The notes beneath the pieces were generated by a model, which worked only from the letters and a program-made list of their open reading frames with translations, did no database searches and was not told the DNA's origin. Shown here piece after piece: positions 1 through 5,574 of a stretch of 7,630 nucleotides of DNA. Position numbers and translations under genes: made by a program. Position 1 is the stretch's first letter, and each line of letters opens with the position of its first letter. Origin of the DNA: Acidimicrobiaceae bacterium (GTDB lineage Bacteria > Actinomycetota > Acidimicrobiia > Acidimicrobiales > Palsa-688); the NCBI GenBank assembly GCA_003156795.1, contig PMHU01000291.1, forward strand, positions 31,005 to 38,634, written 5' to 3'.

Positions 1-2
1 GC

Positions 3-299
3 GCCGAGAAGTGCGAGACCTCAGGCGGCCGTCGGCATTCGGGTGTTCGCGATGGAGTCCCACTGGTATGGAGTCCGAAGGTCTGTTCGCTACGTCCCAC
101 CCGTGGACCCCACGAACTCGAGCGGGTCCGCCGGTTGATCGCCATGCTCCCGCCCGGACACAGCGCCGGTGCTCTGACCCGCGAGACCGCGAGGGACTTG
201 CTCGAGGAACGTTTGCGTTTCCGAGACCGGAACGAGCATGTCCTGGCCGCGCTTGGACACCTTCTCGAGTCGGTGGAGTCGGGGCAGACCGAGCGATAG
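3..299 (+). CDS. C-terminal part of unidentified protein (5' end outside window)
   Basis: A reading frame with no stop runs from the window edge to a TAG at 297-299, giving 98 codons. I do not recognise the family. The last 60 residues look like genuine protein: a charged, probably helical stretch with leucines at helix-like spacing (LTRETARDLLEERL, then HVLAALGHLLESVE). The first 35 residues are less convincing and rich in Arg, Gly and Pro, so the true gene could instead start at the ATG at 144 (51 residues). It ends 50 nt before the 3' end of the convergent minus-strand gene, with an inverted repeat between them. The idea that this is a small helical or DNA-binding-type tail is only an impression from composition. 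Confidence is moderate that it is coding and low on any function. Confidence 0.45.
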   Translation, partial: AEKCETSGGRRHSGVRDGVPLVWSPKVCSLRPTRGPHELERVRRLIAMLPPGHSAGALTRETARDLLEERLRFRDRNEHVLAALGHLLESVESGQTER

Positions 300-309
300 C
301 GTCGGGTGG

Positions 310-344
310 TGGGTCTTCAAACCGTTGAGGCGATTCGAGACCCA
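310..344. terminator. Inverted repeat between convergent genes, possible bidirectional terminator
   Basis: TGGGTCT at 310-316 pairs perfectly with AGACCCA at 338-344. Inside it a second small stem, TCAA (317-320) with TTGA (325-328), encloses a 4-nt loop. The repeat lies exactly between the stop at 299 and the opposing stop at 350. No T-run follows on either side, so intrinsic termination is inferred from position and symmetry only. Confidence 0.35.
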
Positions 345-349
345 TGGGA

Positions 350-892
350 CTAAGTCGGATCGGAAGAACCCCTACCGAACCGGCCATCTCCTTTCTGTTG
401 AGCCAACAAGCGCTGGACGGTCTCTTCGTCGAGACCCTGCCCGTACGAGCCTTCCGACGGATCGCTCTCAGCACGCACCGACCGACGACGGTTCCGCTTC
501 TTGTGAGCAAAGCCGGCGGCAACAAAGACCGTCCCCACCGAGTACGGCCCGGCAGTGATCGTCCAGTCAATCACCTGATTCACCCGGGCATGCAACTCGC
601 CGTCCGAAGGATCCGACGCGACGATATAGACGGTCCGAGGACCTGTTCTAGTCGAGTCGGGATCATCGACGTTGTAGTTTTGGCCCTGATATGAATAGGA
701 CACGATACCGCTGCGCTCACTGGCGGGCAGCGCTTTGACGTCCATCCACCACTGCCACTCGCCAGCACTAAGCAGGATCGAGAAGAGGAACAACGTGCCA
801 ACGACTGCAAACGCGAACCCGACCCACGGCAAGCCGCCAGTCCCCCAAAACCGGCGTTTTACAGCACCCCACGCCGAACTCAACAAGCGCAT
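350..892 (-). CDS. Small two-helix membrane protein, DUF3592-like
   Basis: A 180-residue protein. A hydrophobic helix at about residues 23-43 is preceded by basic residues (VKRRF). A roughly 65-residue middle part follows, then a second hydrophobic segment at about 108-128 and a very basic stretch KKRNRRRSVR (131-140) that should stay cytoplasmic. The middle contains a YSYQGQNY strand followed by TVYIVASDPSDGEL. This is the pattern of DUF3592-type proteins, where a small extracytoplasmic beta-domain with a 'Y.DP..P' motif sits between two membrane helices. The C-terminal 40 residues are polar and probably disordered. The ATG at 890-892 has no good ribosome site; a GGGAG lies about 17-21 nt upstream, too far to be persuasive. 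No in-frame ATG is seen just upstream. The function of DUF3592 proteins is unknown. There is no operon partner: the gene stands alone and converges with the fragment at its 3' side. Confidence 0.72.
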   Translation of the reverse strand: MRLLSSAWGAVKRRFWGTGGLPWVGFAFAVVGTLFLFSILLSAGEWQWWMDVKALPASERSGIVSYSYQGQNYNVDDPDSTRTGPRTVYIVASDPSDGELHARVNQVIDWTITAGPYSVGTVFVAAGFAHKKRNRRRSVRAESDPSEGSYGQGLDEETVQRLLAQQKGDGRFGRGSSDPT

Positions 893-1455
893 CTGCTGAA
901 CATCCGAACTCCCTGACTCGTACCGATTCCAGATCCAGGGGACGCTCCATCATGCTATCGATGGAAGAGGCCGTCGCGAATCGAGGACCGATCAGCCGCC
1001 GGGCCACATAAGCGGGGACTTTTCATGGCCAAAAGCAAGGACTGAAGACTGGCCACGGACAAAGGATGGGGCGCGTAGGCCGCCCACTCCACGCGCCATG
1101 GCGTCCGAGTAGTCACGCGGTGTCGGTTCTGGTGGAATGGGCACAGGTCCGATGGTCAGCGTCGGATTGGACTAGACGGCAGGCGTTGTTAGAACAACGG
1201 AGTCGTTCCAGTTGGTTCCCGTCCCCCAGCAGCGAGTCGAGGCTGCACACCAACTGCCGTGAAGGTCAGCCTCTCGGTGGACGTTTGGTCAGTCGTCCAG
1301 CTATTGGTCTCGTCCCTCCATCGGTCGTCGTGATCGCAAAGCTCGAGGTCCCGCTCAAGGATCCCGACGACCCGGCCGCGTTCGAGTAGGACGGGACCTA
1401 GATCCGTGAGTTCGTCAAGTACGAGCGGCCCTTGGTCGTTAGGCCAGCGGTTTCG
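893..1455. other. Gene-poor stretch with possible coding remnant
   Basis: I see no tRNA, mobile-element end or convincing gene here. The longest ATG frame (1066-1389, plus) has mixed codon use and no recognisable domain. Only its last 20 or so codons look coding, with GC-rich third positions (AKLEVPLKDPDDPAAFE). Past its TAG the same frame continues protein-like, broken by a second TAG four codons later (DGT, stop, then IREFVKYERPLVV), to about 1434. That resembles a decayed gene end. Around 1019-1055 there are short symmetries: CTTTT/AAAAG flanking CATGGCC, and the palindrome TGGCCA at 1026-1031 and again at 1050-1055. No function can be assigned to them. Confidence 0.4.
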
Positions 1456-3237
1456 TCAGGCGACGAAGCCGGTGGCGTCGAAGATGACCTGCGTGGAGGC
1501 TGAAGCGTAGATGTTGATTTGTCCTGAACCGGACAGGGCAACAGTGACGCCGTTGGCGATGGTGGACCCGCTGGCGAAGTTGATCGACGAGGTGGGCGGT
1601 CGGGTGACGCCGGCGGGGTAGCAGGTGAGGTAGCCGCCGGCTGTGGCGCCCGTGACGGTGAGGTTGCCAATGACCCCGACCGCGCCGGCGGGGACCGCTA
1701 CGCCCGAAACCGCGCTTCCTGTGATCTGAAGGGTCTGGGTCGTCCCAGCTGTGACGGGTCCGGCGGACCTGGTGCGTGCGGCGGGGGGGTCGGTGGTGCG
1801 GGAGTCGAAGACGCGGATGGGGCTGGAGAGTAGGCAGGTAGCGCCTTGGGTGAAGCCGACCGGGCCGGCGGCCACTTGGACCCAGGTGCCGGGAGAGCCG
1901 CCGGCTACGCAGAGGAACAGCGTACCGTTGCTATCCCGGATGGACTCGCCCGCGCTGTAGGCGACCGACTCCCCTGACGGTGCGCCCGGGCCAGCCTGCA
2001 GCTTTTGGAACGTCCGGCCCGTTCCATTCGAAGCGATGTCGTGGCCTTCGGTTGAAGACGCGGACACTCCCGGTCCGGTGCTGCCAGTGCCCGACAGACC
2101 GGTCACCCCGGACCCGGTCACACCTGTGCCTGAGGAGGAGGTTCCATTCACGCCGGACCCGGTCGTGCCTGCGCCCGACACACCCGATACGCCGGTCCCG
2201 TAGATGCCGCTGGAACTGGTCGACTGCCCGTAGACGCCGTAGCTGCTGCTTGATAGCCCGAGGACGCCGTCGGCGTCGGCGCAGTCGCCGACGATCGCCG
2301 ACCCCGCCGCTGCGGCTGAAGAGAACAGGCCGCTCTGGCCGCTTGGGCCCACACCGTAGACGCCGACGGTATCGGTGCCCAAGGCAAGAGACGGGCTCTC
2401 AGAGCCCACCCAACCATAGACCCCGATGCCGAGGGCCGAGTTCCCTTCGATACCGTAACCGCCAGGCGAGTCGGTGCTGAAATCTTCTCCGTGCACCCCG
2501 GCGTTGCCAGTTGTGACGGTATTGCCAAATACGCCGTCGGTGCTGTTCGAGTACCCCAGAACGCCGTAGCCATTTGAAAATCCGTAGACCCCTGCGTAGT
2601 CGTTCGCTAGCCCGACCACTCCGAAGCTATCGGCGCTGTCGCCGACGACCGCCGACCCTCCAACGGGGTCGGATGAGAACAGGCCGCTTGGGCTGCCGCC
2701 CACGCCGTAGACACCGAGGTCAGCTTGGCCGTCATCGAGGGTGGGGATGGCAGACGCCGACCACCCGAAGACCCCGATGCCGGACGTGGTCGAACCGCCT
2801 TGGACGCCATTGCCCCCCGAGTTCGCAGTTAGCCCTACCACGCCGTTGGCGTCTTTGCTGTCGCCGGCAACCGCAGCTAGGGGTGTGGTGAACCCGCTAT
2901 GGCCGGCTGCTCGGGTGCCGAACACACCCCAACCGGCGGTAGACGTTCCGACGAGACCACAGCTGCTGGCAGAGGAATCGGTTGTGGTCCCGTTGAGGCC
3001 ATTGCCGGTCGCCGTGGAGATGGTGGTGGTACCGCCGGCGCCGGAGTTGTTGTCGCCAAGTTGCACCTCTCCACCAGAGCCCGTTGCCGCGCCGGCGGGG
3101 GTGGCGCCCATGACGGAGCCGGCCGCCGCGCCGGCTCCGGCCGCAGCAGCAGCAATCATGAGGCCCCGGCGCGAGACCATCCTGGCCGTTTCGGTGCGGA
3201 GGTCATCGGAGAGAGTGGTGTCGGTCTCGGTGCTCAT
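1456..3237 (-). CDS. Tat-exported GVxG-repeat surface protein with C-terminal actinobacterial beta-sandwich domain
   Basis: A 593-residue secreted protein of unknown role. Residues 1-51 form a twin-arginine signal: a polar start, SRRGLMI at 22-28, a long Ala/Gly hydrophobic core and a likely cleavage near ATPAGAA (45-51). Residues about 60-395 are low-complexity repeats of GVYG/GVVG/GVFG units spaced by Ser/Thr/Gly, which probably form a beta-helix or fibre-like stalk. A longer module recurs in them (copies at 114-147, 153-219 and 270-337). Residues 346-392 become nearly pure Gly/Ser/Thr/Val. A short element at about 405-457 (YSAGESIRDSNGTLFLCVAG) follows. Then comes a domain at 468-593 with an RVFDSR start, VPAGAVGVIGNLTVTG, YLTCYPAG and a final VIFDATGFVA, a module found at the C-terminus of many secreted actinobacterial proteins. 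The start ATG has AGAGAG 11 nt upstream. The gene is monocistronic. A role in attachment or surface coating is inference. Confidence 0.85.
   Translation of the reverse strand: MSTETDTTLSDDLRTETARMVSRRGLMIAAAAAGAGAAAGSVMGATPAGAATGSGGEVQLGDNNSGAGGTTTISTATGNGLNGTTTDSSASSCGLVGTSTAGWGVFGTRAAGHSGFTTPLAAVAGDSKDANGVVGLTANSGGNGVQGGSTTSGIGVFGWSASAIPTLDDGQADLGVYGVGGSPSGLFSSDPVGGSAVVGDSADSFGVVGLANDYAGVYGFSNGYGVLGYSNSTDGVFGNTVTTGNAGVHGEDFSTDSPGGYGIEGNSALGIGVYGWVGSESPSLALGTDTVGVYGVGPSGQSGLFSSAAAAGSAIVGDCADADGVLGLSSSSYGVYGQSTSSSGIYGTGVSGVSGAGTTGSGVNGTSSSGTGVTGSGVTGLSGTGSTGPGVSASSTEGHDIASNGTGRTFQKLQAGPGAPSGESVAYSAGESIRDSNGTLFLCVAGGSPGTWVQVAAGPVGFTQGATCLLSSPIRVFDSRTTDPPAARTRSAGPVTAGTTQTLQITGSAVSGVAVPAGAVGVIGNLTVTGATAGGYLTCYPAGVTRPPTSSINFASGSTIANGVTVALSGSGQINIYASASTQVIFDATGFVA
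2227..2430 (-). repeat. Repeat module copy 3 in the surface protein
   Basis: Encodes residues 270-337. The order of blocks is GIGVYGW, a variable stretch with Pro, VGVYGVG, SGLFSS, AGSAIVGDCADADGVLGL, then GVYG. It differs from copy 2 in the loops but keeps the glycine framework, so it looks like an old internal duplication. It carries a lone Cys (residue 319) where copy 2 has Ser. Confidence 0.7.
2581..2781 (-). repeat. Repeat module copy 2 in the surface protein
   Basis: Encodes residues 153-219. The order of blocks is GIGVFGW, a variable 12-residue stretch with Pro, LGVYGVG, SGLFSS, GGSAVVGDSADSFGVVGL, and a final GVYG. It aligns along its whole length with copy 3, with one residue of length difference. 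Confidence 0.7.
2797..2898 (-). repeat. Repeat module copy 1 (short) in the surface protein
   Basis: Encodes residues 114-147. It matches the second half of the longer modules: SGF..., then GDSKDANGVVGL, then a Gly-rich turn ending GVQG. The corresponding lines in the other copies are GDSADSFGVVGL and GDCADADGVLGL. The first half of the module is not recognisable here. Confidence 0.6.
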
Positions 3238-3847
3238 GGTTTGTCATTCTCTCTGGTGTGTCGCGGGACGGAAGTCAGATTTAGGTGATCCGCCCTTAAA
3301 TGTATGAAAAGGCGGAAAAGTTAACTCGTTCGCGCTCGACCGCCAGCGATGTGATGGCGATGTGGTCGATGTTGGACCGCCTGGCGGGCACCTTACGGTC
3401 GTGCGGGACGCGAGGAGAAGGCGCCCGTCGGCACAGTGTATGACGCCGCGGGCGAACGGATCAGACCATCCGGGAGCGCGAAGTTCGCCATCTTTCCGGA
3501 GCGATTCGCCCTTGATGTCGACATCGGGGCCTTCAAAGGTTCAGACCGAGCAAATGCCGCGATCTCGGGCAGCCCACTCAGAGCGCCACTGGGTCCGTGT
3601 AGTCATCCGGTCAAACGCCCCTCCGACACCCCATCTGACCAGCACTTTTGCGCGACCACCGGAGTCGTATGCTGCTGCGGCCGGAGGGCCCGAAATCGGC
3701 TCCGCGCTAACACGGCGCTAACGAGGGTCGACCAAGTTGACTGACCTGAAGCATTCTGGGTCGACAGTGCCCCTCGCTCTCGTCGCGCGATAGCGGTGTT
3801 CCATGCTTTGAGTGTGCTGGAGCCCTCTGCGGTGGGGTGTCTGGTGG
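3238..3847. other. 610-base gap without a confident gene
   Basis: Two overlapping plus-strand frames (GTG 3436-3744 and 3362-3721) and a minus-strand frame (about 3717 to 3244, broken by one TGA at 3541-3543) are open. None shows a recognisable domain, and their codon use does not single out one as real. The part nearest 3238 holds the leader and candidate promoter of the surface-protein gene. An inverted repeat, GTCGACCAAG (3727-3736) with CTGGGTCGAC (3756-3765), 9 of 10 pairs, lies about 80 nt beyond the 3' end of arsC. I see no tRNA or insertion sequence. Confidence 0.4.
3299..3326 (-). promoter_or_regulatory. Weak candidate promoter of the surface-protein gene
   Basis: On the minus strand AGTTAA (3321-3326) and TACATT (3299-3304) are separated by 16 nt in the only AT-rich patch of this intergenic region. 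That would leave a leader of about 50 nt. The match to sigma70-type boxes is modest. Confidence 0.25.
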
Positions 3848-4267
3848 TTAGCTGTTGGCGAGGACGAGTTCGGTCAGTAGCAGTTGGACGCGCTGGTCGA
3901 TCTCATCGACGATGGCCCGCACTTCTTCTACCGTTAGTTGGGCTGGGTCTTGGAGGTCCCAATCCACGTATCGTTTGCCCGGGAAGAACGGACAGGTGTC
4001 GCCGCAGCCCATGGTGACCACAACGTCGGCGGTTCGGGCGTCGTCGTCGGTGAGCGGCTTGGGGAACTCTCGCGACGGGTCGAGACCGCGTTCTTTGAGC
4101 ACGGCGACTACGGAGGGGTTGAGGTGGTCGGCGGGCTCGGAGCCAGCGGAGAGGACATCGACGCGGCCTTGGGCGTAGCGGTCTAAGAGGACCTTGGCGG
4201 CCAGGCTGCGTCCCGAGTTGTGTACGCAGAGGAACAGCACGACGGGCTTGTGGGCGACGTCGGTCAT
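3848..4267 (-). CDS. arsC: Arsenate reductase ArsC, low-molecular-weight phosphatase type
   Basis: A 139-residue cytoplasmic enzyme that reduces arsenate to arsenite. The phosphatase-like anion loop CVHNSGRS is at residues 14-21 (nucleophile Cys14, Arg20). A second redox patch GCGDTC has Cys88 and Cys92. The acid motif lies in DWDLQDP, with Asp107 before Pro the best candidate for the general acid. Length and motif order are those of the thioredoxin/mycothiol-linked ArsC class and not of the glutaredoxin-linked E. coli class. I cannot tell from sequence alone whether the electrons come from thioredoxin or from mycothiol and mycoredoxin; the two downstream cysteines allow an internal disulfide relay. 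The ATG shares four bases with the aquaporin stop (ATGA), so translation is coupled. The frame stays open far upstream through the aquaporin gene, but that extension reads as arginine/proline nonsense and is not part of the protein. Confidence 0.93.
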   Translation of the reverse strand: MTDVAHKPVVLFLCVHNSGRSLAAKVLLDRYAQGRVDVLSAGSEPADHLNPSVVAVLKERGLDPSREFPKPLTDDDARTADVVVTMGCGDTCPFFPGKRYVDWDLQDPAQLTVEEVRAIVDEIDQRVQLLLTELVLANS

Positions 4268-5016
4268 ACAGTCTCGGCGTCGACGATGGGGTTGGAGTCG
4301 TGGACGTCGGCGTGTGGGAGCACGACTTGGGCTGCTTGCGCGGCAGTGATGTTGGTGTACAGAAGCTTGATGACCGCGAGGCCGACTCCGCCGCCGACGA
4401 TTTGGGCGGCGATGAAAGCGGGCGCGGATGAGGGGGCGATCCCGGCGAAGGTGTCGGAGAACATGCGGCCGACGGTGATGGCGGGATTGGCGAAGCTTGT
4501 CGAGCTCGTGAAGAAGTAGGCGGAACCGATGTACGCACCCACCGCGGCAGGCGCGGACGCTCCTCGGTGGGTGCGGGCCAGGGCGAAGATGACCAGCAGC
4601 AGCCCGGCGGTGGCGATGACCTCGGAGAGGAAGTGGGCGGGCGTGGCTCGGTGGTGGGTGGAGATGGTCACCGCCGGGCGCGAGAACATGATGTTGGCCA
4701 CTACGGCACCGGTGACGCACCCTGAGACCTGGGCCGGCAGATAGGCAGCAGCGGTCCTCCAGCGAAGGCCTCCCAAGGCGGCGTCGACTGCTGACACCAT
4801 CGGGTTGAGGTGCGCTCCTGACACCGGACCGAACGTCAGGATCAGCACGTACAACCCGCCCGCCGTCGCGACCGCGTTCTCCAGTAGCTCCAGTCCGAGT
4901 TGTCCCGGTGAGAGTTGCTGGGCCGCGATACCGGAGCCGATGACGGCCGCGGCCAGCAGGGCACTGCCCACCCATTCCGCGATCAGCCGCCGCCACAGGG
5001 CAGCCTCGTACAACAC
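4264..5016 (-). CDS. aqpS: MIP-family channel, AqpS-like arsenic aquaporin
   Basis: A 250-residue channel of the major intrinsic protein family with about six membrane helices. The two pore half-helices carry SGAHLNPM (67-73) and SFANPAIT (174-181). NPM replaces the first NPA, and Ile follows the second NPA where most aquaporins have the selectivity-filter Arg. Sitting between arsI and arsC, it most likely lets arsenite made by those enzymes flow out down its gradient, as described for AqpS of Sinorhizobium meliloti. An orthodox glycerol or water channel is less likely given the context. I chose the GTG at 5014-5016. It lies 11 nt after the arsI stop with AAGAGA 7 nt upstream, and gives a normal family length. 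The ATG at 5092-5094 would add 26 unlike residues and overlap arsI by over 60 nt. The last four bases overlap arsC. Confidence 0.87.
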   Translation of the reverse strand: MLYEAALWRRLIAEWVGSALLAAAVIGSGIAAQQLSPGQLGLELLENAVATAGGLYVLILTFGPVSGAHLNPMVSAVDAALGGLRWRTAAAYLPAQVSGCVTGAVVANIMFSRPAVTISTHHRATPAHFLSEVIATAGLLLVIFALARTHRGASAPAAVGAYIGSAYFFTSSTSFANPAITVGRMFSDTFAGIAPSSAPAFIAAQIVGGGVGLAVIKLLYTNITAAQAAQVVLPHADVHDSNPIVDAETV

Positions 5017-5023
5017 GGTCAAG

Positions 5024-5029
5024 TCTCTT
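5024..5029 (-). promoter_or_regulatory. Ribosome site supporting the aquaporin GTG start
   Basis: AAGAGA on the minus strand ends 7 nt before the GTG at 5016 and overlaps the arsI stop codon. It favours the GTG over the upstream ATG and suggests coupled translation with arsI. Confidence 0.5.
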
Positions 5030-5492
5030 AGCAGCAGGACCGGCTGGAACCGCCGACTGTTGCTGGTTCGGGGCCACAAGCCTCGGTGGAACATCCCAAC
5101 CCCGTCTCGTCTGGGGCGTCGGCCAACACCGTGTAGACCTCCCAGGCAGCACCATCGGGGTCGTCGATCCAGGCCTTGTTCTGCACCGCGTAGCAGCAGG
5201 TGGTCGACTCCTGCACCTGTGGCGCCAGGCCCGCGTCGGCCAGGCGGGCGGTGGCGGTGAGGACCTCTTCGGGGGTCTCCACCTCGACCCCGAGATGGTT
5301 CAGCGCCCCAGCGACGCCCTCGCCTCGCCCAGCCGGGTTCTCGATTAGCACCAGCTTGAGCGGCGGGTCGGCGATAGCGAAGTTGGCATAACCAGGACGG
5401 CGCTTAGCCGGCTCCGCGCCGAAGAGCTTCGAGTAGAACTCCACCGCCGCGTCCATGTCGGCCACATTGAGGGCAAGTTGCACTCGGGACAT
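5028..5492 (-). CDS. arsI: ArsI/CadI-family C-As lyase (VOC fold)
   Basis: A 154-residue member of the vicinal oxygen chelate family. ArsI enzymes use Fe(II) and oxygen to cleave the carbon-arsenic bond of trivalent organoarsenicals such as methylarsenite, releasing arsenite. The protein also resembles mycobacterial CadI (cadmium-induced protein). The start MSRVQLALNV, the core RPGYANFA..PPLKLVL and NHLGVEVET, the vicinal pair TTCCYAVQ (Cys99-Cys100) and PWEVY-like AAWEVYTV are all present. Likely iron ligands are Gln5, His66 and Glu118; many ArsI proteins have His at the first position. The tail after residue 130 is unusual, with Cys134, Cys139 and Cys153-Cys154 ending the protein. The start at 5492 has a perfect AGGAGG 5 nt upstream. 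The frame is open for 30 more codons, but these run through the operator and promoter. It is the first gene of the arsI-aquaporin-arsC operon. Confidence 0.9.
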   Translation of the reverse strand: MSRVQLALNVADMDAAVEFYSKLFGAEPAKRRPGYANFAIADPPLKLVLIENPAGRGEGVAGALNHLGVEVETPEEVLTATARLADAGLAPQVQESTTCCYAVQNKAWIDDPDGAAWEVYTVLADAPDETGLGCSTEACGPEPATVGGSSRSCC

Positions 5493-5497
5493 CACTA

Positions 5498-5503
5498 CCT
5501 CCT
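5498..5503 (-). promoter_or_regulatory. Shine-Dalgarno site of arsI
   Basis: AGGAGG on the minus strand, 5 nt before the ATG at 5492. It is the strongest ribosome site in the window and fixes the arsI start against the longer upstream frame. Confidence 0.85.
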
Positions 5504-5507
5504 GATA

Positions 5508-5545
5508 GCATCGACAACTGTTGATGCGTTGATAATTGTCGATGC
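5508..5545. promoter_or_regulatory. Probable ArsR operator: two adjoining dyads between arsI and arsR
   Basis: GCATCGACAA (5508-5517) is matched by its exact reverse complement TTGTCGATGC (5536-5545). Each arm also belongs to its own imperfect 20-bp dyad, 5508-5527 (8 of 10 pairs) and 5526-5545 (7 of 10 pairs), with centres 18 bp apart. AT-rich dyads of this size are typical ArsR/SmtB-family operators. The second dyad covers the -10 of the arsI promoter and a likely -10 of arsR, so ArsR binding would block both directions. Release would follow arsenite or methylarsenite binding. The identification rests on symmetry and position. Confidence 0.7.
5531..5536 (+). promoter_or_regulatory. Candidate -10 of the arsR-chrA promoter
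   Basis: GATAAT (5 of 6 to TATAAT) on the plus strand within the second operator dyad. No good -35 lies 17 nt upstream, which is common for actinobacterial promoters. A start near 5543 would give a leader of about 30 nt to the GTG starts of arsR. Confidence 0.4.
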
Positions 5546-5560
5546 AATGACAGATGTCAA
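5532..5560 (-). promoter_or_regulatory. arsI operon promoter
   Basis: Minus strand: consensus -35 TTGACA (5555-5560), 17-nt spacer, -10 AATTAT (5532-5537, 4 of 6). The -10 lies inside the operator dyad. Transcription would begin near 5525, leaving a leader of roughly 30 nt that carries the AGGAGG site. The -35 overlaps a small perfect inverted repeat TGACA-GA-TGTCA (5548-5559). Confidence 0.6.
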
Positions 5561-5561
5561 T

Positions 5562-5566
5562 GGGAG
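5562..5566 (+). promoter_or_regulatory. Ribosome site deciding the arsR start
   Basis: GGGAG lies 5 nt before GTG 5572 and 8 nt before GTG 5575, and downstream of ATG 5554. It favours a GTG start about seven residues inside the longest frame. Confidence 0.5.
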
Positions 5567-5574
5567 ATTGTGTG

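Noticed and set aside
1019..1055. CTTTT/AAAAG and repeated TGGCCA symmetries as a regulatory element
   Set aside because: Very short arms, no adjacent gene start that would use them, and TGGCCA is a common palindrome in GC-rich DNA.
1066..1389. 107-residue plus-strand frame in the gene-poor stretch
   Set aside because: Mixed codon use and no recognisable domain or ribosome site; only the last part looks coding and that may be a remnant.
1980..2891. Long plus-strand arginine-rich frames opposite the surface-protein gene
   Set aside because: They are antisense shadows of the glycine/serine repeat codons (composition almost only Arg, Ser, Pro), with no domain.
3848..5155. A 435-codon minus-strand frame covering arsC and most of the aquaporin region, suggesting a fusion protein
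   Set aside because: Only the last 139 codons look like protein (ArsC). The upstream part is an arginine/proline-rich shadow of the aquaporin gene in another frame, and the ATGA overlap gives ArsC its own start.
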